64,000 nucleotides of DNA from Betaproteobacteria bacterium (GCA_009783065.1 WRHV01000006.1:1-64000), one strand, 5' to 3'. Counted from the stretch's first letter, positions 1 through 9,812 are shown. Notes: generated by a model from the sequence alone, not told the origin. A program made the numbers and translations.

Positions 1-214
1 CCGTATAGGCGCGGACATTGTCCGGATCAATGGAACCCATGGGGCAGATTGTTGCGCAGCGTTTGCAGTCCGTGCAGGAAGCGCTGACCAGGGATGCCAC
101 TTTGCGGATGTCGATGTGGTTGCCCTGCCTGTCGCGGGGCATGTAGTATCCCGCGTGCGGAAAAGGGGTCCCCTTGACAAAGACGGGGGGCGCGTCTTTC
201 CGGTCCGGCCGGAA
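1..214 (-). other. Segment encoding an EFR1-type 4Fe-4S ferredoxin fragment, fused in frame to ispA
   Basis: This minus-strand stretch encodes PPVFVKGTPFPHAGYYMPRD and then CTDCKRCATICPMGSID. This resembles the ferredoxin half of EFR1-type flavodoxin-ferredoxin proteins, common in gut anaerobes; that assignment is from family memory. By hand count GC is about 60% here against about 45% in the 80 bases that follow, which points to DNA of different origin. It may be an assembly junction or a real rearrangement. Confidence 0.6.
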
Positions 215-1021
215 TTGCCGCAGTTTTTCCGCCAGTTCTTGGGATTTTTCCAGTCCCAGAATGGAAACATAGGTGGGTTTGTTATTGACGGCATCCTTAC
301 CTGCTGTTTTTCCCAGCGTTTCGGAAGGAGCGGTTACATCCAGGATGTCATCGACAACCTGGAATGCCAGGCCTATTGCCTTGGCATAAGCTTCAAGCGC
401 TCTGGCTTCGTCTGCACCGGGAAAACGACCGCAAAGACAGCCCAGAAAAACAGCAGCTTCGAGCAGCGCGCCGGTTTTGAGGCCATGCATCTGTTCAAGC
501 TGTTCCAGGGTAAGATAGTGTCCCACGTTTGCCAAATCTAACGCTTGACCACCGCACATGCCAAGCGAGCCCGATGCCTCACTGAGTATTTTCAGCATTT
601 CAATGGCCCGTTCGGGATCGATATCCTGCCGGGATAGCACCATGAATGCCTGGGATTGCAACGCATCGCCCACTAAAAGAGCCGTTGCCTCGTCATACTT
701 CACATGCACAGTCGGTTTGCCGCGCCGTAAAACATCGTTATCCATACAGGGCAGATCATCATGCACCAGCGAATAGGCATGAATCATTTCGACCGCAGCC
801 CCGGCTTTTTCCATGACCGGGATAGACGCGTCAAAGAGCGTGCCTGTAGCAAAAACCAGCATGGGCCGGATACGCTTGCCGCCATCCAGTATGGCGTATC
901 TCATGGCATCGTGAAGGCGTTCGGGAATATCAAGAGAAGAAGGAAGCAGATTCGAAAGCGTTTCTTCCATCATGGTCTGAATGGATTGCATCCAGTCTTC
1001 AAATTGGATTCGGACAGCCAT
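1..1021 (-). CDS. ispA: IspA-type farnesyl diphosphate synthase, C-terminus replaced by a ferredoxin-like segment; partial at window edge
   Basis: Residues 1-269 read as a short-chain trans-prenyl transferase, which condenses IPP with DMAPP/GPP to farnesyl diphosphate for quinone and undecaprenyl lipid synthesis. The first Asp-rich motif (LVHDDLPCMD), GGKRIRP near the N-terminus and the second Asp-rich motif (FQVVDDILD) are intact. The ATG overlaps the xseB stop (TAATG), which fixes the start and implies translational coupling. After ELAEKLRQ the frame continues without a stop but the sequence is no longer IspA. It becomes PPVFVKG, YYMPRDRQGN and a CxxCxxCxxxCP cluster motif. About 28 residues of the normal IspA tail are missing. 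The reading frame runs off the window, so its end is not seen. The fold may be destabilised if the fusion is real. Confidence 0.85.
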   Translation of the reverse strand, partial: MAVRIQFEDWMQSIQTMMEETLSNLLPSSLDIPERLHDAMRYAILDGGKRIRPMLVFATGTLFDASIPVMEKAGAAVEMIHAYSLVHDDLPCMDNDVLRRGKPTVHVKYDEATALLVGDALQSQAFMVLSRQDIDPERAIEMLKILSEASGSLGMCGGQALDLANVGHYLTLEQLEQMHGLKTGALLEAAVFLGCLCGRFPGADEARALEAYAKAIGLAFQVVDDILDVTAPSETLGKTAGKDAVNNKPTYVSILGLEKSQELAEKLRQFRPDRKDAPPVFVKGTPFPHAGYYMPRDRQGNHIDIRKVASLVSASCTDCKRCATICPMGSIDPDNVRAYT

Positions 1022-1281
1022 TATTTGCTTTCAGTAGGATTGTCCGGCTGAAACGGCTTTAGCATTTCTTTGTCTAAGACCTCGATCTGTTTGTCGACCT
1101 TTTCCAGTTGAGCGGTACAGTATCGTACCAGTTCCACGCCGCGCTGATAGGCTGATATGGATGCTTCAAGAGGAAGCTCGCCTTCTTCAAGCTGCGCCAC
1201 AAGGCGTCCCAATTCTGCCATCGCAGATTCGAAGGAATCAGTTTTTGCCTTATCAGCGTTATTTTCAGTGTTATCGGGCAT
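1021..1281 (-). CDS. xseB: Exodeoxyribonuclease VII small subunit
   Basis: An 86-residue acidic helical protein with the XseB signature (SFESAMAELGRLVAQLEEGE, then LPLEASISAYQRGVEL). It is the small subunit of ExoVII, which binds the XseA large subunit and degrades single-stranded DNA to oligonucleotides. The length is normal for the family. It overlaps ispA downstream by one base of the stop, the standard betaproteobacterial xseB-ispA pair. xseA is not in the window. Confidence 0.93.
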   Translation of the reverse strand: MPDNTENNADKAKTDSFESAMAELGRLVAQLEEGELPLEASISAYQRGVELVRYCTAQLEKVDKQIEVLDKEMLKPFQPDNPTESK

Positions 1282-1475
1282 AAAGCAGGTGAATTCAAAA
1301 CATTTTTAACGGCAGGTGTAAAATGATTCTATTGCCTGTGTATTCAAAAATAATCACAAAAGCTTAATTATTATACGCTAGCTTCGCTTACACCCATGAT
1401 TTTAGCGGCATTTCGTTATAGAAGGGGTTGGAAAGAGAATCATATTGCTGGCGCAGATACAAAAGAAGTAACCTC

Positions 1476-2435
1476 ATGCAATCGCTTTGGATGGTATTCG
1501 CTGCATTCCTGTTTTCCGTTATGGGAATTTGCGTCAAGCTTTTGTCGAATACTTATTCGACACCTGAGATCGTCATGTACCGCAGCCTGATTGGCGCGGT
1601 TTTCATGTTTTTTGTGATACTGAGCCGCAAGGGTTCATTTCGCACGACTTTCTATATGCCGCATTTATGGCGTGGCGTCATTGGTGTGACAGCGCATGGG
1701 TTGTGGTTTTACGCCATTGTATTCTTACCTCTTGCGACAGCGGTAACGCTCAATTATATGTCGCCAATCTGGATTGCAGCCTTTCTTTTTATGATCGGCC
1801 TTTGGCGCCGCCGTGTCGGATTTGAGTGGCGTCTGACATTTGCGATATTAGCTAGCTTTATCGGGGTGGCATTGCTGCTTCGTCCAACTATCCATGCTGA
1901 TGAGTGGGCGGCTGGCCTTATCGGACTGGTTTCCGGAATGCTGGCGGCTGTGGCGTATCTGCAGGTCAGACGCCTGGGAGAATTAGGCGAACCGGAGTAC
2001 AGAGTGGTGTTTTATTTTTCTGTTATCGGAACCATTTGTGCAGCAATGGCGTGCGTAGTAAATGCTTACTTACCGGGAGGGAATGGAATAATATGGCGTT
2101 CGCATAACTGGTATGGTTTTTCCCTGCTAACGGTTATTGGTGTAACTGCCGCCATTGCGCAGGTTGCTATGACACGCGCCTACCATTTGGGCAAAACGCT
2201 GGTTACCGCTAATTTACAATATACAGGCATCGTTTTTTCCAGCATTTGGGGAATTCTGATTTGGGATGACTCACTTGGCCTTTATGGTTGGCTTGGCATT
2301 GCGATTATCATGGCAAGTGGTGTGGCAACCACCTTTTTTGATATCCGCGTTCGTATGGCCGCAACGTCAACGGTCTTTCAGGAAGCAAAGAGACGGTTGA
2401 TGCAGGCGACGCATGTCGATACGCAAAAAAAGTAA
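1476..2435 (+). CDS. EamA-family (DMT superfamily) permease
   Basis: A 319-residue very hydrophobic protein with about ten predicted membrane helices arranged as two EamA repeats (roughly residues 1-135 and 145-290). It is a drug/metabolite exporter of the inner membrane; the substrate cannot be read from the sequence. The ATG at 1476 is preceded by AGAAG and begins directly before the first helix. An upstream in-frame TTG at 1428 would add a polar, unlikely leader. It is transcribed away from xseB and converges with polA, with only 25 bases between the stops. Confidence 0.85.
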   Translation: MQSLWMVFAAFLFSVMGICVKLLSNTYSTPEIVMYRSLIGAVFMFFVILSRKGSFRTTFYMPHLWRGVIGVTAHGLWFYAIVFLPLATAVTLNYMSPIWIAAFLFMIGLWRRRVGFEWRLTFAILASFIGVALLLRPTIHADEWAAGLIGLVSGMLAAVAYLQVRRLGELGEPEYRVVFYFSVIGTICAAMACVVNAYLPGGNGIIWRSHNWYGFSLLTVIGVTAAIAQVAMTRAYHLGKTLVTANLQYTGIVFSSIWGILIWDDSLGLYGWLGIAIIMASGVATTFFDIRVRMAATSTVFQEAKRRLMQATHVDTQKK

Positions 2436-2460
2436 GTCAAATGCACGAAAAACAGCGATT

Positions 2461-5202
2461 TCAGTGCGCTTCATCCCAATTATTGCCGGCACCGATTTCC
2501 ACAATTAAGGGCACCTTTAATTGGGCGACTTGACTCATCAGCTCAGGCAGCCATTTTTTTACCTTATCCAGGTCTTTTTCCGGCGCTTCCAGCACCAGCT
2601 CATCGTGCACCTGCAAGATCAGGCTTGATTTCAGCTTTTCCTTTTCCAGCCAATTCTGGACTGTAATCATAGAAAGCTTGATAATGTCGGCAGCCGTACC
2701 TTGCATGGGGGCATTGATGGCGGCGCGTTCGGCTGCCTGACGTCGGGGGCCATTGGGAGAATTGATTTCCGGCAGCCAAAGGCGTCTTCCGAAAACCGTT
2801 TCAACATATCCGTTTTCCCTCGCCTGTTGCCGAATGTTTTCCATGTAATGGGCGACGCCTGGATAGCGTTGAAAATAGCGGCCAATATATTCTTGTGCCG
2901 CATGCCGGCTGATTCCCAGATTTCCGGCCAGTCCGAAAGCGCTCATGCCGTAGATGAGTCCAAAATTGATGATTTTGGCATAGCGTCGTTGTTCTGCTGA
3001 AACTTCCAGGGGAGCCACTTCAAAGATTTCCGATGCGGTGGAACGGTGAATGTCTTCGCCGTTTCCAAATGCCCGGAGCAGTCCAGGATCTTCGGACAAG
3101 TGCGCCATAATGCGTAATTCAATTTGGGAATAGTCAGCAGAAATGATTTTGCTGCCCGGCGGCGCAACAAAGGCTTCCCGTATCCGTCTTCCCTCCTTTG
3201 TCCGGATCGGAATATTCTGCAAATTGGGATCATTCGATGCCAGCCGGCCAGTAACGGCGACCGCTTGCGCGAAATTGGTATGAACACGGCGCGTCGTTGG
3301 ATTGACCATACGGGGAAGCTTGTCCGTATAGGTCGATTTCAGCTTGGCCATGCTTCGGTATTCAAGAATAATATGCGGAAGAGGATAATCTTCAGCCAGT
3401 TTTTGCAGGACTTCTTCGTTGGTTGACGGCGTGCCGGAAGGCGTTTTTTTGATGATGGGCAGTTTCAGCTTGTCAAACAGAATTTCACCCAGTTGCTTGG
3501 GGGAATTGAGGTTAAAAGATTCTTTCGCTGCCTCGTACGCTTTTTCCTGAAGCACGTCCATCTTTTCGCCCAGCTCCTCAGATTGGCGCGCCAGCAGGTT
3601 CGCATCAATAAGAACACCCTGCCGCTCGATTTTTTGCAGTACAACGGCAGTCGGCAATTCGATGTTTTCATAGATAAAGGATAATTTTTCATCCTGGCGG
3701 ATGCGCGGCCACATCGCTTCATGAAGCTGCAATGTAATATCGGCATCTTCCGCAGCGTAGTCTGTTGCTCTTGCAATATCGACCTGGGCAAATTCGACTT
3801 GCGATGCGCCTTTACCGCAGACCTCTTCATAAGAGATCGTTTTCCTATCCAGAATCCGCTGCGCCAGGCTATCCATGTCATGCCGCCGGTGTGACTCCAG
3901 CACATAGGATTCCAGTAGCGTGTCATGTGCAATACCCTGTATCTGAATGCCGTGATTAGCGAAAACGTGGCTGTCATATTTCATATTTTGGCCGACTTTT
4001 CTTTTTCGCGGGTTTTCGAGCCAGGATTTCAGTTTTTCGAGAACATGACTCCGTGTCAACTGATGTGGAACGCCCAGATAATGATGGGCAACAGGGATAT
4101 AGGCGGCATGGCCGGGTTCCACGCAGAGGGAGATGCCTACCAGTTGCGCTTCCATCGGGTCTAGCGATGTTGTTTCCGTATCCAGTGCGGTAATCTCTGC
4201 CGCATCAATACGTGTTAGCCAGCGTTCTAATTCCAGATTGGTCAGGACGGTTTCGTAGCGGGTGACAGATGGTGCAGGATGGGATTCGGGCGTATGAAAG
4301 AGTAAGCCTTGACCGGACGGTTCCCTCTTTTCAGAAAGGGCTGTTTGGCCCATTTCTCTGAGCCAGGATTTAAAACCATAATGTTCAAACAAGTTTTTTA
4401 TGCTTTGGGTATCTTCAGGTTTTCTAGCAAAAACCGTTTCAATCGAATCCATTGCTGTCCCCAAATCGCAATCGGTTCGAATGGTGATCAATTCTCTGGC
4501 TTTAGGCAGCCAGTCTGCTGACTGTCGAAGATTATCGCCAACGGTACCCTTGATTTCGTCAGCATGTGTCAGAATATTATCGAGCGTGCCGTACTGGTTC
4601 AACCATTTCAGAGCGGTTTTCGGCCCGACTTTGGGAATGCCGGGTATATTGTCTGATGTATCGCCGATAAGAGAGAGGTAATCAATAATGGATTCAGGCG
4701 GAATGCCGAATTTTTCCGTGACGCCATCCCGATCCAGTTTTTCATTGCTCATGGTATTCATCAGCGTGACATCCTCGCTAACGAGCTGCGCCATATCCTT
4801 ATCCGCTGTGACGATGATCGTTTCGAAGTTCTGTGCGTGGGCTTTTTTTGCCAGTGTGCCGATCACATCGTCTGCTTCGATGCCCTCTATGGACAGGATG
4901 GGCCAGCCGAAGAATCGGATCGCTTCGTAAATGGGGGCAATTTGGCTGACCAGATTATCCGGCATAGCGGTGCGGTTGGCCTTGTAATCGGGATAAATAT
5001 CGTCCCGAAAGGTTTTGCCCTTTGCATCGAAAATGCAGATGGGATATGCTGCTGAATAATCCTTATCCAGTCGGCGCAACATATTCAGGATGCCGTAAAT
5101 GGCGCCTGTCGGCTCACCGGAGGGGCTGCGCAGGTCAGGCAGAGCATAATATGCCCGATAAAGAAAGCTGGAACCGTCTACCAATAACAGGGTCTTTTTC
5201 AT
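2461..5202 (-). CDS. polA: DNA polymerase I
   Basis: A 913-residue three-domain polymerase for Okazaki fragment processing and repair. The N-terminal 5' nuclease domain begins LLLVDGSSFLYRAYYAL. The 3'-5' exonuclease domain keeps all its acidic motifs (ALDTETTSL, NMKYDSHV, YAAEDADITL), so proofreading should be active. The polymerase domain has motif A (SADYSQIELRI) and motif C (LQVHDELVLE). The ATG at 5202 is chosen because MKKTLLLVDG matches the family start; the longer frame begins with TTG at 5232. No Shine-Dalgarno is visible. The start codon abuts that of the divergent LOG gene. Confidence 0.97.
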   Translation of the reverse strand: MKKTLLLVDGSSFLYRAYYALPDLRSPSGEPTGAIYGILNMLRRLDKDYSAAYPICIFDAKGKTFRDDIYPDYKANRTAMPDNLVSQIAPIYEAIRFFGWPILSIEGIEADDVIGTLAKKAHAQNFETIIVTADKDMAQLVSEDVTLMNTMSNEKLDRDGVTEKFGIPPESIIDYLSLIGDTSDNIPGIPKVGPKTALKWLNQYGTLDNILTHADEIKGTVGDNLRQSADWLPKARELITIRTDCDLGTAMDSIETVFARKPEDTQSIKNLFEHYGFKSWLREMGQTALSEKREPSGQGLLFHTPESHPAPSVTRYETVLTNLELERWLTRIDAAEITALDTETTSLDPMEAQLVGISLCVEPGHAAYIPVAHHYLGVPHQLTRSHVLEKLKSWLENPRKRKVGQNMKYDSHVFANHGIQIQGIAHDTLLESYVLESHRRHDMDSLAQRILDRKTISYEEVCGKGASQVEFAQVDIARATDYAAEDADITLQLHEAMWPRIRQDEKLSFIYENIELPTAVVLQKIERQGVLIDANLLARQSEELGEKMDVLQEKAYEAAKESFNLNSPKQLGEILFDKLKLPIIKKTPSGTPSTNEEVLQKLAEDYPLPHIILEYRSMAKLKSTYTDKLPRMVNPTTRRVHTNFAQAVAVTGRLASNDPNLQNIPIRTKEGRRIREAFVAPPGSKIISADYSQIELRIMAHLSEDPGLLRAFGNGEDIHRSTASEIFEVAPLEVSAEQRRYAKIINFGLIYGMSAFGLAGNLGISRHAAQEYIGRYFQRYPGVAHYMENIRQQARENGYVETVFGRRLWLPEINSPNGPRRQAAERAAINAPMQGTAADIIKLSMITVQNWLEKEKLKSSLILQVHDELVLEAPEKDLDKVKKWLPELMSQVAQLKVPLIVEIGAGNNWDEAH

Positions 5203-5940
5203 ATGCAAGAAAACGAAAAAAGCATTATGCAATTACACGATACGACTGACCTCAGTCGCGCTACTATTTTAAAGGCACGGGAATCATGGAGCATGTTTTC
5301 CATTATGTCAGAGTTTATCGAGACAACCGAATATCTGTCTGAATTAAAATCAGCAGTAACGGTTTTCGGTTCGGCGCGCACCCATCCTGACAATCCTTTT
5401 TATATTCAGTGCATGGAGCTGTCGCGGCGATTGTCCGATGCCGGTTTTGCGGTTATATCCGGTGGCGGGCCAGGGATCATGGCGGCAGCGAATCGAGGGG
5501 CGTTTGAAGGCAAGTCATTATCAGTTGGCCTCAATATTAATCTTCCTGCTGAGCAGTCCCCCAATCGATGGCAGAATATTTCACTCAAATTCCGCCACTT
5601 TTTCTCGCGTAAAGTGGCATTTGCAAAATATGCGGATGCCTACGTCCTGTTTCCAGGCGGCTTTGGCACGCTGGATGAACTTTGTGAAGTTTTGACACTG
5701 ATCCAGACAGAAAAATCCCGTCGCATTCCCGTTATTTTAGTCGGGTCCGATTTTTGGAATGGTTTTCTCGAGTGGCTAAAGCATGTTCTGATTCCCTATG
5801 GCACACTCTCTCAGGAAGATGTGGATCTGATGAAGGTCATTGATGAGACGGATGAGGTGCTGGAAGAAATCTTCAAGTTCTATCAGACGCGTTCAACGGG
5901 TCCGTCAGATGAAGAAAGACAAAAAATGATGTATCTGTAA
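5203..5940 (+). CDS. LOG-family (TIGR00730) nucleotide 5'-monophosphate phosphoribohydrolase-like protein
   Basis: A 245-residue Rossmann-fold protein of the LOG/YgdH group, formerly called lysine decarboxylase-like. GGGPGIMAAANRGA starts near residue 87 and PGGFGTLDE lies at 151-159; these are the nucleotide-binding and catalytic signatures. Family members cleave nucleoside monophosphates to base plus ribose 5-phosphate. The start is uncertain: ATG at 5203 or 5227, both without a clear ribosome site. The ESWSMFSIMSEF segment is conserved in relatives, so starts downstream of about 5270 are unlikely. It is divergent from polA with no intergenic bases if 5203 is used. Confidence 0.85.
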   Translation: MQENEKSIMQLHDTTDLSRATILKARESWSMFSIMSEFIETTEYLSELKSAVTVFGSARTHPDNPFYIQCMELSRRLSDAGFAVISGGGPGIMAAANRGAFEGKSLSVGLNINLPAEQSPNRWQNISLKFRHFFSRKVAFAKYADAYVLFPGGFGTLDELCEVLTLIQTEKSRRIPVILVGSDFWNGFLEWLKHVLIPYGTLSQEDVDLMKVIDETDEVLEEIFKFYQTRSTGPSDEERQKMMYL

Positions 5941-6010
5941 AATCAAGTATCACGATCGTAGAAGCGTTTGTTACAATAACATGATCATTTATCCAAGTGG
6001 TGTGACGAAT

Positions 6011-6436
6011 ATGCGGGGATTTTCAATTTTCAGGCTGTTTTTATTTTTTGCCGCCCTTATTGCGGTACCGTTTGCTATGGCTCAGGATGCGGGAAAGAAT
6101 ACACAACCTGTTGAAGAACTTGAATTGATTGATGAAGTTGAACAGCCGACTATTACCATTCGCAAGCCGGATGCAACCAGGGAAATAACCGAGCGCCGGG
6201 AGTCTGGTGTTGTCAAGGAAATCAAGGTTCAGACCGGTGTTAGCACCTATTATCTTTACCCGAATGAGCCGGTCGGTAGCGCTTTTCGTGATTCGGCATC
6301 GACAACGGTTCGCCCTGCTTTATGGCGGGTCCATGAGTTCGATATGACCGGCCAGCGACCGGATGAAGGCAAAGGTGAGGCGGATGAGGGCTTTGACTAT
6401 ACCAGCGATGCGCCTGTGCCGCCGTCATCGAAATAG
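6011..6436 (+). CDS. DUF2782 family secreted protein
   Basis: A 141-residue protein with a typical signal peptide (hydrophobic FRLFLFFAALIAVPFAMA, cleavage probably after AMA) and a C-terminal block YYLYPNEPVGSAFRD followed by LWRVHEFD, characteristic of DUF2782. Its function is unknown; it is probably periplasmic. It directly precedes thrB, the usual arrangement in betaproteobacteria. ATG 6011 is preferred over ATG 5981 because it begins right at the signal peptide. Confidence 0.8.
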   Translation: MRGFSIFRLFLFFAALIAVPFAMAQDAGKNTQPVEELELIDEVEQPTITIRKPDATREITERRESGVVKEIKVQTGVSTYYLYPNEPVGSAFRDSASTTVRPALWRVHEFDMTGQRPDEGKGEADEGFDYTSDAPVPPSSK

Positions 6437-6475
6437 CCCGATTGTTGCCGCCTTATCCTGAACCGGATTTTTTCC

Positions 6476-7435
6476 ATGGCCGTATTTACCTTCGTCAGCA
6501 TGCAAGAGCTTATTCCCTGGTTGTTCCATTATGATGTGGGACAGGCACAGGAAATTCGGGGAATCGCTTCCGGCATAGAGAACAGCAATTTTTTCGTGAC
6601 GACGGATCAGGGTGAGTATGTACTCACCCTATTTGAAAAACTGACGGTTGAGCAACTCCCGTACTATCTCAATCTCATGTACCACCTTGCAGGGCATGGA
6701 ATCAGGGTTGCCAGCCCGATTCCGGATAGGGAAGGCAAGATTTTAGGAATGCTTTGCGGCAAACCCGCTAGTCTTGTGACCAAACTCAGTGGCGATTGGC
6801 TGGAAAAGCCGATACCATCTCATTGTGCTCAGGTTGGGCAGATGATGGCGCGTATGCATCTCGCAGGCAAGGGTTACCCGCATTATCAGCCTAATTTGCG
6901 TGGACTTTCCTGGTGGCTGGAAATCATGCCGCAAGTACAGGGTTATCTGTCGGACGATAATGCCGTTTTCCTGCAGGAAGAAGTGCTCTTACAGAAAACG
7001 TTTTCGGAAACGGCTGTTTACAGTAGGTTGCCTTCAGGTCCGATTCATGCCGATCTGTTCCGGAATAATGTCATGTTTGATGGAGACGAATTATCCGGTT
7101 TTTTTGATTTTTATTTTGCGGGAAATGATACCTGGCTGTTTGATGTTGCGGTTGCCGTCAATGACTGGTGTATCCGATTGGATACGGGGGAGTTTGATGA
7201 AATGCGTTTGCGGGCCTTTCTTGATGCTTATCAGGCGGTTCGTCCGTTTACCCCTGATGAGCAGCAAGCCTGGCAGACCACATTAAGGGCGGCGGCATTA
7301 CGCTTCTGGCTGTCCCGGCTTTACGATTTTTATCTGCCGCGCACGGCAGAAATGCTGACACCGCATGATCCGACTCACTTTGAACGAATTTTACGATTGC
7401 GTGTAGAGAATACTGCACCATCTTTATCAGTATGA
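6476..7435 (+). CDS. thrB: Homoserine kinase (ThrB, choline/APH kinase fold)
   Basis: A 319-residue cytosolic kinase that phosphorylates L-homoserine to O-phospho-L-homoserine in threonine synthesis. It belongs to the aminoglycoside-phosphotransferase-like type, not the GHMP type. The start [16 protein letters not shown] and GIENSNFFV match the family. The catalytic loop [13 protein letters not shown] (HxDxxxxN) and the metal site in [11 protein letters not shown] are intact. It overlaps the next gene by ATGA, so translation is probably coupled. Confidence 0.95.
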   Translation: MAVFTFVSMQELIPWLFHYDVGQAQEIRGIASGIENSNFFVTTDQGEYVLTLFEKLTVEQLPYYLNLMYHLAGHGIRVASPIPDREGKILGMLCGKPASLVTKLSGDWLEKPIPSHCAQVGQMMARMHLAGKGYPHYQPNLRGLSWWLEIMPQVQGYLSDDNAVFLQEEVLLQKTFSETAVYSRLPSGPIHADLFRNNVMFDGDELSGFFDFYFAGNDTWLFDVAVAVNDWCIRLDTGEFDEMRLRAFLDAYQAVRPFTPDEQQAWQTTLRAAALRFWLSRLYDFYLPRTAEMLTPHDPTHFERILRLRVENTAPSLSV

Positions 7436-8199
7436 AAACAATGGATGCTCGTATGGGTTTGACGTGGATACGGGAAGGATTTCAGCTTTTCCGGAAACGC
7501 CCGTTTCTTTTGACCAACCTTTTCATTGCCTATTTCCTGTTGATGATGATTGTAGGAATATTTCCACTGATCGGAATGATTCTGCCGCCATTGATTGCAC
7601 CCAGTTTTTCCGTCTTTTTTCTTCAGGCCATTGATGACGTCAATGAAACGCGACCGTTTAGTCTTTCACGCGCGCTTTCCGTTTTTAACAAATCCGTCAT
7701 ATTGCGTTTACTGGTGCTGGGCAGCTTGTATTTCCTGGCATCAGCCATTGCGGTCTACCTCTCAAGTTTTGTAGACGGCGGCATATTTATGCGAGCCATG
7801 GGCGGCGAACAGTTTGAAGTGAAGACGCTGCTCGAATCCAGATTCAAAGAAGCTTTCATGGTGGCGGCTGCCCTGAATTTCCTGGCACTTTTGTTTTTCT
7901 GGTTTGTTGCGCCACTGATAGCATGGAAAAATATGCCTGTCGGACAGTCTCTTTTCTATAGTTTCTTTACCCTTATCCGTATCTGGAAAGCATTTTTGGT
8001 TTATTTGCTGGGGTTACTGCTTTTCGGTTTTTTCGTTCCCATGCTGTTTAATACGCTTATCATGATCATGCTGGGGAAAAATATAGGCTTATTTTTCACT
8101 TTTTCCATGTTGATGATCATAGCGGTTCTAGTATATTGTTCGTTTTATTGCATGTATATTTATGCGTTCGGAAAACCTTCCTCAACAACACAAACGTAA
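7432..8199 (+). CDS. BPSS1780-type integral membrane protein
   Basis: A 255-residue membrane protein with about five to six predicted helices. It starts with a soluble segment ([16 protein letters not shown]) and two early helices, as seen in the uncharacterised BPSS1780 family next to thrB in Burkholderiales. The function is unknown. The start ATG overlaps the thrB stop (ATGA), indicating one transcription unit DUF2782-thrB-this gene. No catalytic motif was recognised. Confidence 0.75.
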   Translation: MKTMDARMGLTWIREGFQLFRKRPFLLTNLFIAYFLLMMIVGIFPLIGMILPPLIAPSFSVFFLQAIDDVNETRPFSLSRALSVFNKSVILRLLVLGSLYFLASAIAVYLSSFVDGGIFMRAMGGEQFEVKTLLESRFKEAFMVAAALNFLALLFFWFVAPLIAWKNMPVGQSLFYSFFTLIRIWKAFLVYLLGLLLFGFFVPMLFNTLIMIMLGKNIGLFFTFSMLMIIAVLVYCSFYCMYIYAFGKPSSTTQT

Positions 8200-8250
8200 T
8201 TTCTTTTTCGCCCGATTTTTTACCGGCTGCATTTACTCATAGGACTTGAA

Positions 8251-9132
8251 ATGACCAATCTGCCGCCTTCCGTCAAAGCTGAAATACTGGCTGAAGCGTT
8301 ACCTTATATACAGAAATTTCATGGCAAGACTATTGTTGTCAAATATGGCGGCAATGCGATGGTGGAAGAAAGACTAAAACATAGTTTTGCGCGCGATATT
8401 GTGCTGCTGAAACTGGTTGGCATGAATCCGGTTGTGGTGCATGGTGGCGGGCCGCAGATTGACAATGCACTCCGGAAAATCGGAAAAAGCGGTACTTTCG
8501 TTCAGGGAATGCGCATCACCGATGAGGAAACCATGGAAGTGGTCGAATGGGTTCTCGGTGGCGAAGTCCAGCAAGATATTGTGATGCTGATTAACCAGTA
8601 TGGCGGTCAGGCAGTCGGTTTGACGGGCAAAGACGGCGGATTGATTCATGCCAAAAAAATGCAAATGCCTGATCCGGAAAATCCGGGGCAGTTTATTGAT
8701 CTGGGTTTTGTGGGTGAAATTACGGAAGTCAATCCCGCTGTTGTCAAAGCGCTTCAGGATGATGCATTCATTCCGGTTATTTCTCCGATTGGATTTAGCG
8801 ATGATGGTCAGGCCTATAACATCAATGCGGATTTGGTTGCAGGTGAAATAGCCAAGATTCTTGGGGCTGAAAAGTTGATTATGATGACCAATACACCGGG
8901 CGTGCTCGACAAGAATGATCGTCTGCTTCCTGATCTGAGCGCCTCGGAAATTGATGTCCTGTTTGCAGACGGCACGATTTCCGGCGGGATGATGCCTAAA
9001 ATTTCATCTGCGCTCGAGGCCGCCAAATCCGGGGTAAAGACAGTACATGTGATTGATGGCCGTATTGAACATTCCCTGCTTTTAGAAGTTCTGACGGAAC
9101 AGCCTTTTGGCACAATGATCCGTTCCAGTTAG
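8251..9132 (+). CDS. argB: Acetylglutamate kinase
   Basis: A 293-residue amino-acid-kinase family enzyme that phosphorylates N-acetyl-L-glutamate, the second step of arginine synthesis. Hallmarks are [12 protein letters not shown] near residue 30, [16 protein letters not shown] for substrate and phosphate binding, and the C-terminal [13 protein letters not shown]. The length is normal. The ATG at 8251 follows AGGACTTGAA. It lies 51 bases after the membrane protein gene; no terminator was seen between, so it may share the transcript. An AT-rich insert follows it. Confidence 0.96.
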   Translation: MTNLPPSVKAEILAEALPYIQKFHGKTIVVKYGGNAMVEERLKHSFARDIVLLKLVGMNPVVVHGGGPQIDNALRKIGKSGTFVQGMRITDEETMEVVEWVLGGEVQQDIVMLINQYGGQAVGLTGKDGGLIHAKKMQMPDPENPGQFIDLGFVGEITEVNPAVVKALQDDAFIPVISPIGFSDDGQAYNINADLVAGEIAKILGAEKLIMMTNTPGVLDKNDRLLPDLSASEIDVLFADGTISGGMMPKISSALEAAKSGVKTVHVIDGRIEHSLLLEVLTEQPFGTMIRSS

Positions 9133-9344
9133 GCATTATTCACAAAATTACAAGATTGATCTGGCACTGTGAAAATTGAAACGATGTCTATGAATCGTAC
9201 ATACTATTAACCCACATGTGCATCGTTCTCTCTGTCTGAGACAAGAAAAAATGTCACATCTGAGTTTCTTAAATGTATTGATAACGGTGAGTATTCCTGT
9301 AAGGTAGAAATTACCGTTGGAAGTTTAAGTAAAGGAGAAAAATC
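9133..9344 (+). other. AT-rich intergenic insert with a start-less reading frame remnant
   Basis: The bases after argB are visibly AT-rich. On the plus strand a frame without a start codon runs to a TAA just inside the next gene and includes FLKCIDNGEYSC and SLSKGEKSWERIYKM. It looks like the tail of a truncated gene, but no family was recognised. A strong AAAGGAG ribosome site at its end belongs to the following gene. Confidence 0.35.
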
Positions 9345-9812
9345 GTGGGAGAGAATATACAAAATGTAAATTACAGATTAAGGAAGCGTGGGCTTGCAGA
9401 CAAAAGGTGGCTTGAATTGCATGATAAAGGGATTAGGAGCAATGGATTTTGCGCATACTGGGCGGAAGGGCATGTAATAATTGAATTTTCTGCAAGCAAT
9501 GAAGATGAATTTTACGAACAACTGAAAGCAGCCATAAAAATGATGCAAGAAGATTTTTTCAATTCATTGGTATCTTCACTTCTGGAAGTTAGAACCATAA
9601 CTGGCGAATGGAAGTCTCCAGTAGACAACACCGGTGTCGAAGTTTATGTTCCCACCCCAATTCCACCAACAAAAGGAATGGAGTTATACGAAAAAGTCAC
9701 TAAATTACTTAAAGATGAAGAGATGTTGATTAAAAACGAAGATAAGAAGTTATATGAAAGATGCCTTGAAATGGATAAGAATTACAAAGCCAAGTTCATT
9801 TGGGAAAATTAG
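9345..9812 (+). CDS. Hypothetical protein, AT-rich orphan gene
   Basis: A 155-residue soluble charged protein beginning at GTG 9345, supported by an excellent ribosome site (AAAGGAGAAAA) five bases upstream. No signal peptide, membrane segment or family motif was recognised. It shows an N-terminal segment with Arg/Lys clusters, an acidic central stretch (ASNEDEFYEQLKAAIKMM) and a Lys/Glu-rich helical C-terminal third. It is clearly more AT-rich than argB and atpC, which flank it, and ends before a bidirectional terminator. It is probably horizontally acquired; no function is proposed. Confidence 0.6.
   Translation: MGENIQNVNYRLRKRGLADKRWLELHDKGIRSNGFCAYWAEGHVIIEFSASNEDEFYEQLKAAIKMMQEDFFNSLVSSLLEVRTITGEWKSPVDNTGVEVYVPTPIPPTKGMELYEKVTKLLKDEEMLIKNEDKKLYERCLEMDKNYKAKFIWEN

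Noticed and set aside
116..541. 141-codon plus-strand open frame
   Set aside because: It is codon-aligned antisense to ispA and has no family resemblance; a shadow of the real gene.
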